A stretch of DNA of 64,000 nt, from the NCBI GenBank assembly GCA_020736575.1, contig JAGPYM010000025.1, forward strand, positions 434,001-498,000, given 5' to 3'. Below are positions 1-10,813 of this stretch, in pieces; position 1 is the stretch's first letter; each line of letters begins with the position of its first letter. Made by a program: the position numbers and the translations under genes. Under the pieces are notes generated by a model that saw only the letters and a list, made by a program, of their open reading frames with translations, was not told the DNA's origin and searched no databases. The stretch is from Thelonectria olida (taxonomy: Eukaryota; Ascomycota; Sordariomycetes; Hypocreales; Nectriaceae).

Positions 1-1516
1 GCGGCATTGATTTAGACGCTGCAGTCACCGGGTTTCTTCCATCACTTGACAAACCAGATTCGACTATTGCCTGGCAAAATGTGACTCTGAGGATGTTGGC
101 TTCGTATCTGGGTGGATCGCCCGCAAACTGTTCGTATGGCATGCATGTCTGAGTTCAATCACTAAACGAGGAATAGATGGTTTCTCCGAATATTACTTCC
201 TCAAAGACGTCTTTGTCAAGTTGGGCCTCCCTCCCATCAAAGACACTGACTACCCGCCTTGTGGAATCGCGGGCCTAAACAAAGAGTGTTCTGACCAACG
301 TGAGCAAAATGCCTCATGATTCTAGTCGGATCTACTAAGCATGGCATCAGAATTTCTTAAGGGCATGACCGAGTTGCATCCCGTCACCGCCCCGATGGAG
401 CGCCCTATCTACTCCAACTCAGCCTTTGTCATCTTGGGAATGGCTCTTGAACGATACACCCGCAAAAACTACACACAGCTCGTAAAAGAAGTCTTTTCAG
501 ATTCCTTGAGCCTTCAGAGCACGTTCCCTTCTCCGGGAGATGACGAGAAGGCGGTCATACCACCCGTTGATAGCACTTGGGGGAGTGACTATGGGCCAAA
601 TACAGCGTGAGTCTACTCCCATGAAATGCAACTCTAAGTCTACCAGGGACTAATAACTCTTATAAGGGCTGGGGGTCTTGTGTCTTCCATCTCAGACCTC
701 GCCAAGTTCTCTCAGGCCCTCCTCTCGCGCACTCTGGACCTACCTCCTGCCCAGGTCAACGAATGGCTGAAACCAGCATCCTTCGCAGGTGGCCCTTACA
801 CAATGACTGGTATGCCATGGGAGATTATTCGCCCATTCAACATTACTCCCAGCTACGCTCATCCTGTAACAATTTACGGGAAGAGCGGAGGCGCTTTGGG
901 GTACCGAAGCCAGTTGAGTATCGTTGACGACTACGGCATCGCCGTTGTGATCCTAACAGCTGGGCCCATGTCAGCTGTATCAGTTCTTACTGATGCTATG
1001 CTTTCGACTTTCCTGCCCGCTATTGATGAAGTATCTAGGGATCAGGCCAAAAACTATGAGCGCAAGTTTACATCAAAAAAGGGAGCCGATGTGCCCTTCG
1101 AAGTGTCCCTTTCCCAAGACAGTGCTTCTCTGACCCTCTCTTCTCTCCGTCGTAACCAATCAGACATATTTTCTTCACTTTTACAGATCTGGGAAATAGC
1201 AATGGGCGAGTTCATCCCCAAGATGGGCAAAACGATTCGCATCTTCCCATCCGACCTCGTTAGCAACAGCACCCTTGATGGGAAGCCAGTCACTAGTGAG
1301 GTATGGCATCTCTGGCCGGAATACATGCCCGAACCAACGACCGATCTCCCTAGTATTGGAATTGAGAAGCTGGGCTGTGTGAATTGGATGAATGAGGATT
1401 GGGTCCGTTATGGTGGCGAGCCTTTGGATAGATTCCTGTTGTACAAGGATGAGAATGGTGATGTTGTTGGCCTCGAGGTCCCGTTTTTGCGATCTGGAGT
1501 CTTGGTTCCGGAGTGA
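1..1516 (+). CDS. Beta-lactamase-like serine hydrolase, 3' part
   Basis: The 5' end, including the expected SxxK catalytic motif, lies outside the window. Reading by exon: about 3-135, 177-299, 351-606 and 667-1516, with the stop at 1514-1516. Supporting motifs are the class C / penicillin-binding-protein Y-S-N triad at 410-418 and a K-S-G triad at 891-899, followed by a glycine-rich GALGYRS stretch. Fungal members of this family are usually secreted or cytosolic hydrolases of unknown substrate, often near secondary-metabolite genes; none is visible here. Introns 300-350 and 607-666 splice cleanly in frame. The first intron does not: GT at 134 with AG at 176 leaves the frame one base out, although SYGFSEYYF-like sequence is expected across the joint. 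That is either an unusual splice or a one-base lesion. The family call is firm; activity is unknown. Confidence 0.8.
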
Positions 1517-1731
1517 AGATTAAAATATTATCAATTGGATGCAGAATGCATGAAATCACTTTATCACAAATAAATCAACTGTGCGAAGAGGACGGAACAT
1601 CTCTGAATGGCTTCAAGTCGCCAATTGCCCCGGCTTACCTAAGCGGGCTTCTCACGTGAAGACGCGTTCTCGTGCAATTCGACCATGTCACCATTCTGCC
1701 TCTTCCATCCACTCTCTCGGCGCAAAAAATC

Positions 1732-3069
1732 ATGGCTGGAGGACGCAAATCAAAACCTGCAGCTCCCAAACCGCCAACAAACACACTCGTCATCGACAAT
1801 GGCGCCGACACGTTAAAGGCCGGACTCGTGCGCGGCGGAAAAATCGACGAGCCCAAGATCATCCCCAACTATATCGCCCGCGACAGCAACGCGAGGAAGG
1901 TCTACGTTGCTTCCGAGATCGAAAAATGCCGCGACTTTGGGGAAATTCAGTTTCGCCGGCCGGTCGAGAAGGGGTTCATCGTCAACTGGGAGGCGCAGAA
2001 GGAAATTTGGGATCGGGAGTTCTTCGATAAGAATGCGCCCTTGAAGTGCGACCCCACAGAGACGAGGTTGATTCTCGGAGAGCCACCGAATGGCCTGCCC
2101 GTGATTGAAACGAATTGCGATCAGATGGTTTTCGAGGAGTACGGCTTCGCCAGCTACTATCGCGGAATAGGTCCGACGTTCAACGCCTACCAGGATATCC
2201 AGAGCACCTTCCAGACGCCCAAAGACGCCGCTACGGTCGCAAATATCCCCGCCGAGGCCATCATGGTCATCGATTCTGGTTACTCCCATACGATCATCAC
2301 ACCACTGCTCCAAGGCCGACCGTTGCAATCCGCCATCAGACGGCTCGATGTTGGAGGCAAGGTGTTGACCAACTACCTCACACGCCTCATCTCCTTACGT
2401 CATTTCGATATGCGCAACGATACGTACATTGTCAACGAGATGAAAGAACTGGCCTGTTATGTGTCCACGGATTTTAAAGCCGATTTGGAAAAGTCCTGGA
2501 AAGGAACGCGAGGAGAGAAACGCCCCGACTACATTTCCGGGGGCGGCATTGCGAAGGATTACATTCTACCAGACTTCCACGCTCGCTCGAAAGGAATCCT
2601 GTGCGAGTACGATCCTGCCCGACATTCGAAGGCTAGAAAAGCAGCGGCCCAGACAGAGGAAGACGCACTGGCACTGCGCAACGAGAGATTCACTGTCCCT
2701 GAGCTCATCTTCAGCCCGTCGGACGCTGGGATTCGGCAACCCGGCCTGGCGGATCTGATCCAAGAATCGCTCAACGAGCTCCCGATTGGGCTCTGGCCCA
2801 GCATGTTGGCCAACATTGTCGTGGTCGGGGGAAATGCGTTGTTCGACGGCTTCATCCAGCGCTTGCAAAAGGAGGTTGTGCAGAGGGTGCCGGACGATTG
2901 CGTTGTGCGGGTTGCGAGACCGGCGAACCCGATTACCAATACATGGTATGGCGGTGCAAATCTTGCGAATCATGCACACATCAACAAGCTCGCTGTGACG
3001 AAGCAGGAATATGAAGAGAATGGTGCTGCTTGGGTTGCGCGAAAGTTTAGCGCTGGTTTTGGGGCGTGA
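1732..3069 (+). CDS. arp6: Actin-related protein 6 (Arp6), SWR1 complex subunit
   Basis: Intronless, 445 aa from the ATG at 1732; an in-frame ATG 60 bases upstream (1672) would add 20 poorly conserved residues, so I prefer the MAGGRKSK start. The actin fold is clear: VIDNGADTLKAG near residue 20 (phosphate-1 loop, altered from actin), then the Arp6-like stretch PVEKGFIVNWEAQKEIWD and VFEEYGFASYYR, VIDSGYSHT (phosphate-2 loop) and VVVGGNALFDGF near the C terminus. In fungi Arp6 is a nuclear subunit of the SWR1 remodeller, which exchanges H2A for H2A.Z, and is needed for subtelomeric silencing. Length fits the family (about 430-470 aa). It is convergent with the MDR reductase downstream. The distinction from Arp5/Arp8 rests on size and the lack of long inserts. 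Confidence 0.9.
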   Translation: MAGGRKSKPAAPKPPTNTLVIDNGADTLKAGLVRGGKIDEPKIIPNYIARDSNARKVYVASEIEKCRDFGEIQFRRPVEKGFIVNWEAQKEIWDREFFDKNAPLKCDPTETRLILGEPPNGLPVIETNCDQMVFEEYGFASYYRGIGPTFNAYQDIQSTFQTPKDAATVANIPAEAIMVIDSGYSHTIITPLLQGRPLQSAIRRLDVGGKVLTNYLTRLISLRHFDMRNDTYIVNEMKELACYVSTDFKADLEKSWKGTRGEKRPDYISGGGIAKDYILPDFHARSKGILCEYDPARHSKARKAAAQTEEDALALRNERFTVPELIFSPSDAGIRQPGLADLIQESLNELPIGLWPSMLANIVVVGGNALFDGFIQRLQKEVVQRVPDDCVVRVARPANPITNTWYGGANLANHAHINKLAVTKQEYEENGAAWVARKFSAGFGA

Positions 3070-3776
3070 TCGTGGGGGGTCTGCTCTTCGCAAGGTCATT
3101 GCATTCATTAAACCAGAAGCTACTTCTTCGTCTCCGATCTTGCATCGACTAAAGTTGATTCCGATGCGGTCGACTCCCAGTACGACACAGGCAGGGCAAA
3201 ACGAACAACATGGCGCACATAGCGACATGTAAACCCCTGTGGCATGGTTATATGGCTCCGCTCAGATATTGTTTCTCCCCCCGTATCAACTTCTTAATGA
3301 TAGCCTATGGGGAAAGATGACACGAGAGGATAATTCTTTTACAACTGGGATGGCGTCCAGCTTCGATGGACACTTCATGGCTATCGAGCACAGTTGTGAA
3401 GCTGCCCATACAGCATTCGCCCAGGTAAGGCCAAACTTCTGGCTTGTTGATTCCGGTCTGAGGAAAGGTATTGCAGGCACCTCGAGCTCTCTCGTCTCCG
3501 TGATGGGCTTCGCTTCTCAGCTGGGCTCACCACGCAGCCGATCACGCCGTGGCCTTGTTCATTGACCAGCCTCGACATGCTCGATATCAAACAAATTCAA
3601 GTACTCACGCATGAGGGTCTCAGCGGCTCAAATGGAGGTGCTTGGGTGGATAACTAAACACCTAGATACGATCGTAGGTAACTAGAAGACTAGCCGCAGC
3701 AAATTCGGAATAAGATTCCTTGAGCCATTCTTGGGTATCATAGCGAATGAATAGAAAGCAAAACAAGACAAAACGA
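3070..3776. other. Intergenic, between convergent genes
   Basis: About 700 bases between the 3' ends of Arp6 and the MDR reductase. It should hold both 3' UTRs. I see no coding exon, repeat or RNA gene. Confidence 0.6.
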
Positions 3777-4814
3777 TTAGTTTTCCTCATCAACGCGAAC
3801 AATTACTTTCCCTGCGCTCGCACCCTTTTTCAAGTGCTCAAACGCCTTGTCGGCCTCTTCAAAATTATAAACCGAATCAACCACCGTCCTCAGCTTGCCC
3901 GCCACCAGCCACTGCACAACCTGCTCCAGCGCATGTCGATTGGGATGCGCATTGAAGGTGACGAACTTGCGCTTCCCGCCGCCGAGGAAGCCAGGGAGGA
4001 GCAAGCTCTTGGCCAGGCTCGTCACGCTGCTGGTTGAAATTGCGCCCCCGACGAAGACGTACTTGCCCTTTGGCAGCAGGAAATTGTGCGAGGACGCATA
4101 CAGGTTTGGAGGCGAATTGCCCACGTTGTCGACGATCAAGCTGTGCACTTGGCCTTTTTTCTTCAGCTCGTCCAGCACGTCAACTGTTTTGTAGTCGATG
4201 ATGTCGTCGGCGCCGACTTCTCTGCACAGCGGCGCCTTGGCCGTCGACGCAGAGACGGTGACGTGACACCCGAGAGCCTTCGCGACTTGGATGCCGAAGA
4301 GGCCCACGCCGCCCGAGCCGCCGTTGATAAAGACCCGGTCGCCGGCGTTGACGTGCGGCGCAATGCTCCCGTACGCCGTCATGGCGGCTGTGGGCAGGCC
4401 GGCGGCTTGGTCCAGGTCGGTGAAGGTCTTGGGAAGGACGGCGTACGAGTCGCGGCTCACGACTGCGTACTGCGACAGCGAGCCTTCTTTTTTCCCGATG
4501 AGGATCCTGCCGAGGACGAAGTCGCCGGGCTTCACGTCGTCGTCATCGGCGGCTGCGTCTTGGGAGGCGTCGACGACCTGGCCGCTAAAGTCGATGCCGG
4601 GTGTCTTGGGGAAATGGACGAGGGCCTTGGAGGCGATGCCGAGCTCGGGGACTTTGTAGTCGACGGGGTTGAGGGCAGCTCTGGAGATGCGCACGAGGAC
4701 TTGGCCGTGCTGCAGGAGTTTGGCGCTGGGACGGGCGGCGTCGTCGACGAGGGCGAGGGTCTTTTCGACGGGGCCTGGGGCGGTGATGTGCCACGCGCGC
4801 ATATGTTCGGCCAT
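3777..4814 (-). CDS. MDR-superfamily zinc-independent alcohol dehydrogenase / quinone reductase-like
   Basis: Single exon, 345 aa, stop at 3777-3779. The N-terminal GroES-like half has ALNPVDYKV and PGIDFSGQVVDA; the Rossmann half has the nucleotide-binding loop GGSGGVGLFGIQVAKALG and a VGADDIIDYK segment. The catalytic zinc cysteines of classical alcohol dehydrogenases are absent, which places it with quinone oxidoreductase / enoyl-reductase type members that use NADPH to reduce activated double bonds or quinones. Very similar proteins occur both as stand-alone detoxification enzymes and as trans-enoyl reductases of polyketide clusters. No polyketide synthase is nearby, so a general reductase role is more likely. 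A second ATG four codons in (MRAWHI) is an alternative start. The long opposite-strand reading frames over this gene are GC-rich shadows. Confidence 0.85.
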   Translation of the reverse strand: MAEHMRAWHITAPGPVEKTLALVDDAARPSAKLLQHGQVLVRISRAALNPVDYKVPELGIASKALVHFPKTPGIDFSGQVVDASQDAAADDDDVKPGDFVLGRILIGKKEGSLSQYAVVSRDSYAVLPKTFTDLDQAAGLPTAAMTAYGSIAPHVNAGDRVFINGGSGGVGLFGIQVAKALGCHVTVSASTAKAPLCREVGADDIIDYKTVDVLDELKKKGQVHSLIVDNVGNSPPNLYASSHNFLLPKGKYVFVGGAISTSSVTSLAKSLLLPGFLGGGKRKFVTFNAHPNRHALEQVVQWLVAGKLRTVVDSVYNFEEADKAFEHLKKGASAGKVIVRVDEEN

Positions 4815-7800
4815 GTTTGGGTGTAAAAATCAGATGGATTAGTAGATTGAAGGTATCTCGAGTCAATTGAGGATCAATGCATCAAGTGAAGTCGGCCGGT
4901 GTGAAGAAGAGATGAATAAGGAGATTAATCACGTTATGGACATGACGAGTCGATTTACCCCGCGATTGGCCAACGAGGGGGTGGGAAAACGTGGTTGTGT
5001 ATTGGAAGGTTGTTTCAGAGAGTCTTGGCTGTTCGACGTTGGCTTGAATTTGATTGACTGGAACATTGTTTGAGACGAATTGAGTAGTTTTGATGTTGTG
5101 GGAGGACAGTAGTATGAAGTTGGTAAGATTTGTCTGTGGTGTAGGGTAACTAGTAAGCCGGATGAGACGCATTAAATAGAGCTGATGACGGAGTGTTTAT
5201 TTACTTGTCTTATTACTAAATCTGTAATTAGATTGTACCTTTATAGATCTGCCAATTTAGTAGATTTAAAATATTTGGTTACCATTCAATCTGGTAGTTC
5301 AATTATTGCGGTCGATAGGTCGCTTCTCCGCTTGGTCCTGTTCCCGACGCAAACTCAGCCTGGTGTTTGAAGTGACCAAGGTCGCATCGATGATACGTAT
5401 TGGGCATTTCGGAATGCATCTATTCGCTGCGAGACCCGAGGCAAAAGGCTCCCGCCTCTCGGGCAATGCCTCGGACGCGCTGAGCGGCGGACATCGAACA
5501 AAAGGCGCCTGGATGGGGAAGCGCCTTTGGGTGGCAAGACATGTTCATACGAGTCACGTGAAGTAAGGTATTGTATGCCGAGGAAAATGACGGTGGCAAC
5601 ATCTCGAATGCCGCTTTATCGATTGTTGGGCCGGCAGTCATTGTATTCTGTTCGTTGCGAGGTGATGACGAAAAGGTAGGAAGGGGAGATGTTGTCAAGA
5701 CGTCAAAATAATCATCAACAGCTTTGACCTTGATCCCCATCAAAACTCTGGGGAATCGACTCTGGGGCAATTGAGTTGATGCGCAGCATGAGATTCGGGG
5801 AGACGGAGTTCGCCTTGCCCCAGGCTCTCCAGAATTCCAGATCTCGAGACGTGGCCCCGTTTGCTCGGGGGGAGTGTGGATACTGGATGCTGGATACGGC
5901 CGGCGGAGGGCCGAAGAGGACCCCACTTCTCCGGCATCTCCTTGCCTGTTTTGCCCGGACCATTTGCCTTAGGTTTGGAGCTCGTTCTGGGAAGATGGCT
6001 GCTGGGATACAGGCACGAGAAATAGAGTTCCATGACACGGCCCAGTTGTGGTGTTTATCCGGACAACACACGCACCAAACGCAGTTGATGTTTGACTCTT
6101 TGGTGTGTGGAAGCTGTTTAGTCTATTCTTAATCCGACGAACCCGAAAGTGCAGCCTATGGCACTCGATGACTGAAGTTCATGAACGGGCAATGTTTCAT
6201 TACTGAAAATACAGAGCCATGTCGAGCTAGCAATGCTAGGTGTGGTGGTGAGAACAAACTGAAGAGCAACTCATCAAAGCAAGGGTGAGCTTGAGTAACG
6301 ACTTCTGGATACTTGCTTGATAATCAGCGAGTATAGGGTACGAGATGCTTCATTTGTCTGAGCAGGCATTCACATGGCGACACAGCTGGAACTACTAACA
6401 AGCAATCAGGCACGGGTTGAGATTGCCCTGTTGACGGAGAGTCATCGACGCCGAGTGCGACGTCAAAGGCGATCGATGCCAGTGTAACATTGAGCCATCA
6501 ACATGAATAATGCGATCTAGATTGAGGAAAAGACGGGAAGCTGACATCTTCACGATGCCTCGAATCACACCCTATGCAGGCGACAAACAAGCCCAGTTGG
6601 GCGCAGATTGACACTGTTGGAGAGACCAATTCGTAGAGTTTACACCGTCACCAACTAACCGCCCATAGGAATTGTGGCGTTTCGTCCAACATGATCATTT
6701 GTTATTTGTTTCTTCTAGACAACACCTGTCTATTTGATACGCGCACAATGCAGGGACAACAATTGAAGCACAAAAAGGAGCGGGATCCTTTCTGTACTCT
6801 CGCAACCACTCACCCAATCAACCCGTCCCGGGGGACAGGCAAGGAACAAGGCTCAAGCAGGGCAACAGAGGGTAGCAATTGCTGCCCCACCAGCTCATCT
6901 TCACTTTCACGAGAAACGAGGCCTCTGGGTCGGGAGAACCGTTCAGCTGGGAAAGTCTGGGATACTTACTCAATTTGCCTGGAACCGAGACTGGGAACGG
7001 GGATGACAAAGAGTGAGCTCGTGGGAATGGGGAAACGATTAGACGAAGGGGGGACTCGAAAAGAAGGGCCGGATTGGAGGCCTTGACCCATGACTGAGGG
7101 TGGCCGTGATGAGGGGCACCCGTGATCAAGTGGCCCAATCCGGAACATGAGAGATCGATTGTTACCACGGATCCTCACGAATATGGCTGATGGATGGGGG
7201 CTTCCGAAAGACAGAGTCGTCGTGTCGCTGTTCCGGCTTCCGTCCGTTCCCTCCCCCGGGCCAGGCCCCATGTAATCAGCTTTTTCTTCTTTTCCATTAA
7301 ACGGCCCGTCCCAAACGTTTTCGAAGTCACGAGGCCTTCATCAGCGGCCGGTCTCGCGTCGCTGAACTCGTAGGATTTTTCTTTCCTAGGGGGCAAGGAT
7401 GCGTCGGTGGGGTCTCGGGCGGACTCACTCTGGAGACGATGGGGCCCTCATGAGGCCAGAAGCGTGAACGAGATTTCGGGAATGGAATGAGGACAGGGAT
7501 TGGTTCGATCTCCCCGGGGCGTTGGTGTAAAACGTGCCCCAAAAGAGGAGCTGATATAACCTGATGGAGACGTTTGTTACGCCAGGGTTACGCATAGTGA
7601 GGTAAGGCTCCCCAGGCCTCTTCTCCAGCTCCGTTTGACTCCGTCAACGCCTGGTGTTGAGGTGTGTCCTTCTTAGTCAAGGGGACTCCGGATTGTCCAC
7701 TTTATTGAATCAAATACGCGGAGAAAAAAAGGAGAAGAAAAATAGAGAGATCTCCCATCTAAGCTTAGTTGGACATGTGGTGTTCGTTGTCGTGACGAAT

Positions 7801-10221
7801 AGGTATCGGACTTGGCCGCCCAAGTTGCCCGTTCTGAGCAAGACGGGAATAGTCTTCCATGGTGAACAATCAATCGACGGTTGATGAGTGGAGAGACAAG
7901 CCAGCAGACAGAAGCAAATAAAAAACCGGGACTTTGAACGGTTCAAAACGTGGTACGGGTAAAAGCTAGACAATGTGTCGGATTAACTGAGGATTAATTT
8001 AGCTAGCGACCCTGTCTGTTGGATGGTGTTTCTTTTTTCGTTGGTTGTCTAAGCCTGTGCAACGGAGGACGAATAGGGACGGAGCCGAGGCGAGACATTT
8101 GGCTTATGAGCATCTCGCGTAGATTGAGAGTCATTGAAAAAGCTGAGGAGGGGTTGAGGAAAAGAAGGTGATGATCGGAGGGGTAATCATGGTGGTGGTG
8201 AGGATCATCGTCCGTCCGGCGTTGGTGATGATCTGTAAGACGGAATATGGCCGTGCTGGTGAATTGATCCGCGATGACTGAACTACGCATCGACATACTG
8301 TATTCGTCAGTGCAGGCCAACTGATTCACTACTGCACGAACAAAGTTGCACGTCGTCGAGGTGCTTGGCCGTTTCTGCATCATCAGGCGAGTCGATGATC
8401 AGGCCAATCGATCGGAAAGACGCCAGCCAAGAACTCAAGAGCAAGCCGCCTACCTACAACCCACGGGGATTAATGCCAGTTACAGCGTCAGTGCGGCCCA
8501 TGGGCAACAGTGACGTTTCGGCCCGGTCTGGCTTGCATGACAAGGGGGCCCGGGGGGCCACGACGATTTGCGGCGCTCGTGACAGAGGTGTGGCGCCCTT
8601 TGTTCGGCGAGGGAGAAGACCGTCGTGACTTGGAGCAAGTTCTTGCTTCTTGAATTTTTCTCTCTTTCGAATCCGCTTGCGCTTGCTTGCTTTGGAATGG
8701 AACTCCCATCCGCGGGTTCTTGCGGCGAGTCGTCCGTTTGCTCGGCCAAATTCTGCTTCAGCTGAGCCCCCTCCCCCGGGGGGTAAATGAGCGGATGCGA
8801 ATGGAATGGGTTTCTGGGGATGGGGAAAATGAGACTATTCAGTGTCTTCGGTCTCCGGCTCGGAGGCACTCTGTCGTTGGTGATGATGGTTCCGAGGTCT
8901 AGAGCTGCTTTTGGCGACAACGTCCAGTGAGAAGTGCTCCATCCCCCCGAGCAAACCCCAAACCCCGAGAAAATAACCCCGGGGGGAAAACAGAACAGTG
9001 ACTGAAGCTGGGGGAATGAGGGTTGAGATGGGGTGAATTGCTCGGTCAATTACAACCATGGCATGCATTGGGATGCAGTTGGAGGCCAGGAGTAGCGTCT
9101 TGAGTACGACCGAAAATTCACCCATTGGGAGTCTCCCCAGGGGGTTCCCCGCGCATAACTGTGGCATGGGTGGGAAGGATTGGGATTCGATCCTAATGGC
9201 ACGCCCCTTGTGAAGTGTGAATAGAGGCAAAACTACGGGAGAAAGAATTGGTTCGCTCCATGACTGACAGATCGTGTTGTCTGCTCGGCCCGTCTTGTCA
9301 TGAGGAGGGCTAGCCTGAACGGTGGTAATAACCGTGGATAACCATGATTCCATTTCCAGGACACACGATCTGAAATTGTTAGTAACCACTCCGTAACCCA
9401 CGGGCTGTCCGTTGCTCTGGGTCAAGTGACCTGGCTTCCAGAATCTCTTTACGAATTGTTAGATGGAGGCGTGGCCGCCCGGCCTTACTCGGCGCTTCTT
9501 GCAGGACCCGGTGCAAACGTTGTGGGCCCCATCGTCCCTCCACTAACAATTGGATTTCATCGGCGTTACCTCGTAGTGCCCCCTTTGGCCCTTTGCCGCC
9601 GGGACCTGGAGGACCCGCCTAAATCCCCACGCGAGTTCCCCAGACGCTGGCGGACGGCGCGCGTGGGCGGCACATTTTTTTTTTTCTTTAGCAGAGGACG
9701 ATGGATTAGACAGCAATTGCCTACCAAATGGCCTCGAGCAAACGGGAGCTTCGCCTGAGACCGAGCCCGAGACACCACGCGGTCGCTTCCTCTGATGGAC
9801 CATCTCTTGGCGGACGTTGTCCGTGGTTCCATCCATGGTACTGGGGCTCTTCGTGGGGCAGACAGACGCAAGACCGAGTGGGATATTTGACTGCATCTTC
9901 ATTCCCTTCGTGAGGAGTAACGTAGCAAGTGAAAATAAGCAATGGAACAGATAATTGAACCTGTAGTTACAGATTGCCATCGTCTTGCACTGTAATTATG
10001 CTAGCTGCCGTGCACTTGTCCAGTAGCAATCTACAGACCAACAGCCTGCACCTACATGCAACAACACGCAGTCACACACACACGCACTTACAAGGCAAGG
10101 CCTTGCTCCTCACGATGCCGATCCTGGCAATCCATCAATCATCTGAGCCTCTCGGCTCCGGCACCAAAACACCACACCCACACCGCAGGCCGGGACCCTT
10201 GAGTACACCCCTTCGGTGGCT

Positions 10222-10315
10222 CCCCGGGCTGGGTACGTATCTCCGGGATAACACCTTTCAGTGCTGATGCTCATATGCTCAAGCTCAAGCTCAAGCTCAG
10301 GCTCGCTTTCTGGGG
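10222..10315. promoter_or_regulatory. Candidate CreA/Cre1 carbon-repressor sites
   Basis: Two matches to the fungal carbon-catabolite repressor consensus SYGGRG: CCCCGG at 10222-10227 (CCGGGG on the minus strand) and CTGGGG at 10310-10315, about 590 and 500 bases before the hexose transporter start. The motif is short and frequent in GC-rich DNA, so this is suggestive only. The context, a sugar transporter promoter, is the reason for listing it. Confidence 0.3.
10277..10300. repeat. Short tandem repeat, GCTCAA unit
   Basis: Four consecutive copies of the hexamer GCTCAA, the last one imperfect, in the hexose transporter upstream region. A microsatellite with no evident function. Confidence 0.8.
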
Positions 10316-10606
10316 GTGGATGCAACCGTCCACGTCCCTCGAATGACCCCATGGTCCATGGTTCGGGGTTTTGGACGGGGCCCCAAGTCAATTGGCTCCT
10401 CCTGATTTACCCTTCTGAGGTCTGAGGAGCATCCCATTGGTCCCTGAGCCACCACTCACGCCTCCAGCAACACTCACACGCCCCTTCCCGAGGTGTGTGA
10501 ATCAGCCTGCCTACCATCGCACCTTCCCTAGCTTCGCTCTCACAGGGTTGCAAGAGCAGCTTGCAGGCAACTCAAACTGCCTCCTTCGCTCTTTGCCGCT
10601 CCAACG

Positions 10607-10813
10607 ATAAAAGACCCTTCCTTCCCTGCTTCGTGGAACCTGTCTTGCACTTGCCGATCAGCCTGTCTCACTTACATAAATCCTCCTTCCTTCCCTCCCA
10701 ATCAACACTTGATCCTTTCCTCTCAACTTTGTTCTCCTCTCCACCACCACAACAAACACCCGCCAAGGGCACAAACTGTCTGATACCAACGCGTACCTGA
10801 CTTTCCCGCAGCC
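10607..10813 (+). promoter_or_regulatory. Core promoter and pyrimidine-rich leader of the hexose transporter
   Basis: An ATAAAAG TATA-like element at 10607-10613 is followed by long C/T tracts (roughly 10655-10745) and then a CAACAAACACC leader up to the ATG at 10814. TATA plus a CT-rich block upstream of the transcription start is typical of strongly expressed fungal genes. Confidence 0.5.

Larger units (their letters stand above)
4815..10606. other. Long gene-free region upstream of the hexose transporter
   Basis: Almost 5.8 kb without an exon I can support. The reading frames inside it (longest 196 aa, at 8835-9425 on the minus strand) are short, overlap one another on both strands and show no family pattern. 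The sequence is mostly moderate GC with C/G runs (for example around 8765-8782 and 8976-8988). It may hold a long promoter, an untranslated RNA or a lineage-specific gene I cannot see. Confidence 0.5.

Noticed and set aside
4086..4826. 246-codon open frame on the plus strand over the MDR reductase
   Set aside because: It is antisense to a gene with clear motifs; GC-rich third positions keep the opposite strand open. Val/Asp/Gly-rich, no family pattern.
5420..6132. Overlapping frames of 97-168 codons on both strands
   Set aside because: Several similar-length frames overlap in different frames with low-complexity Ser/Pro/Arg content, as expected by chance; no splice pattern connects them.
9176..9200. 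GGATTCGATCC resembling a tRNA T-arm
   Set aside because: No acceptor stem, anticodon arm or D-arm could be folded around it.
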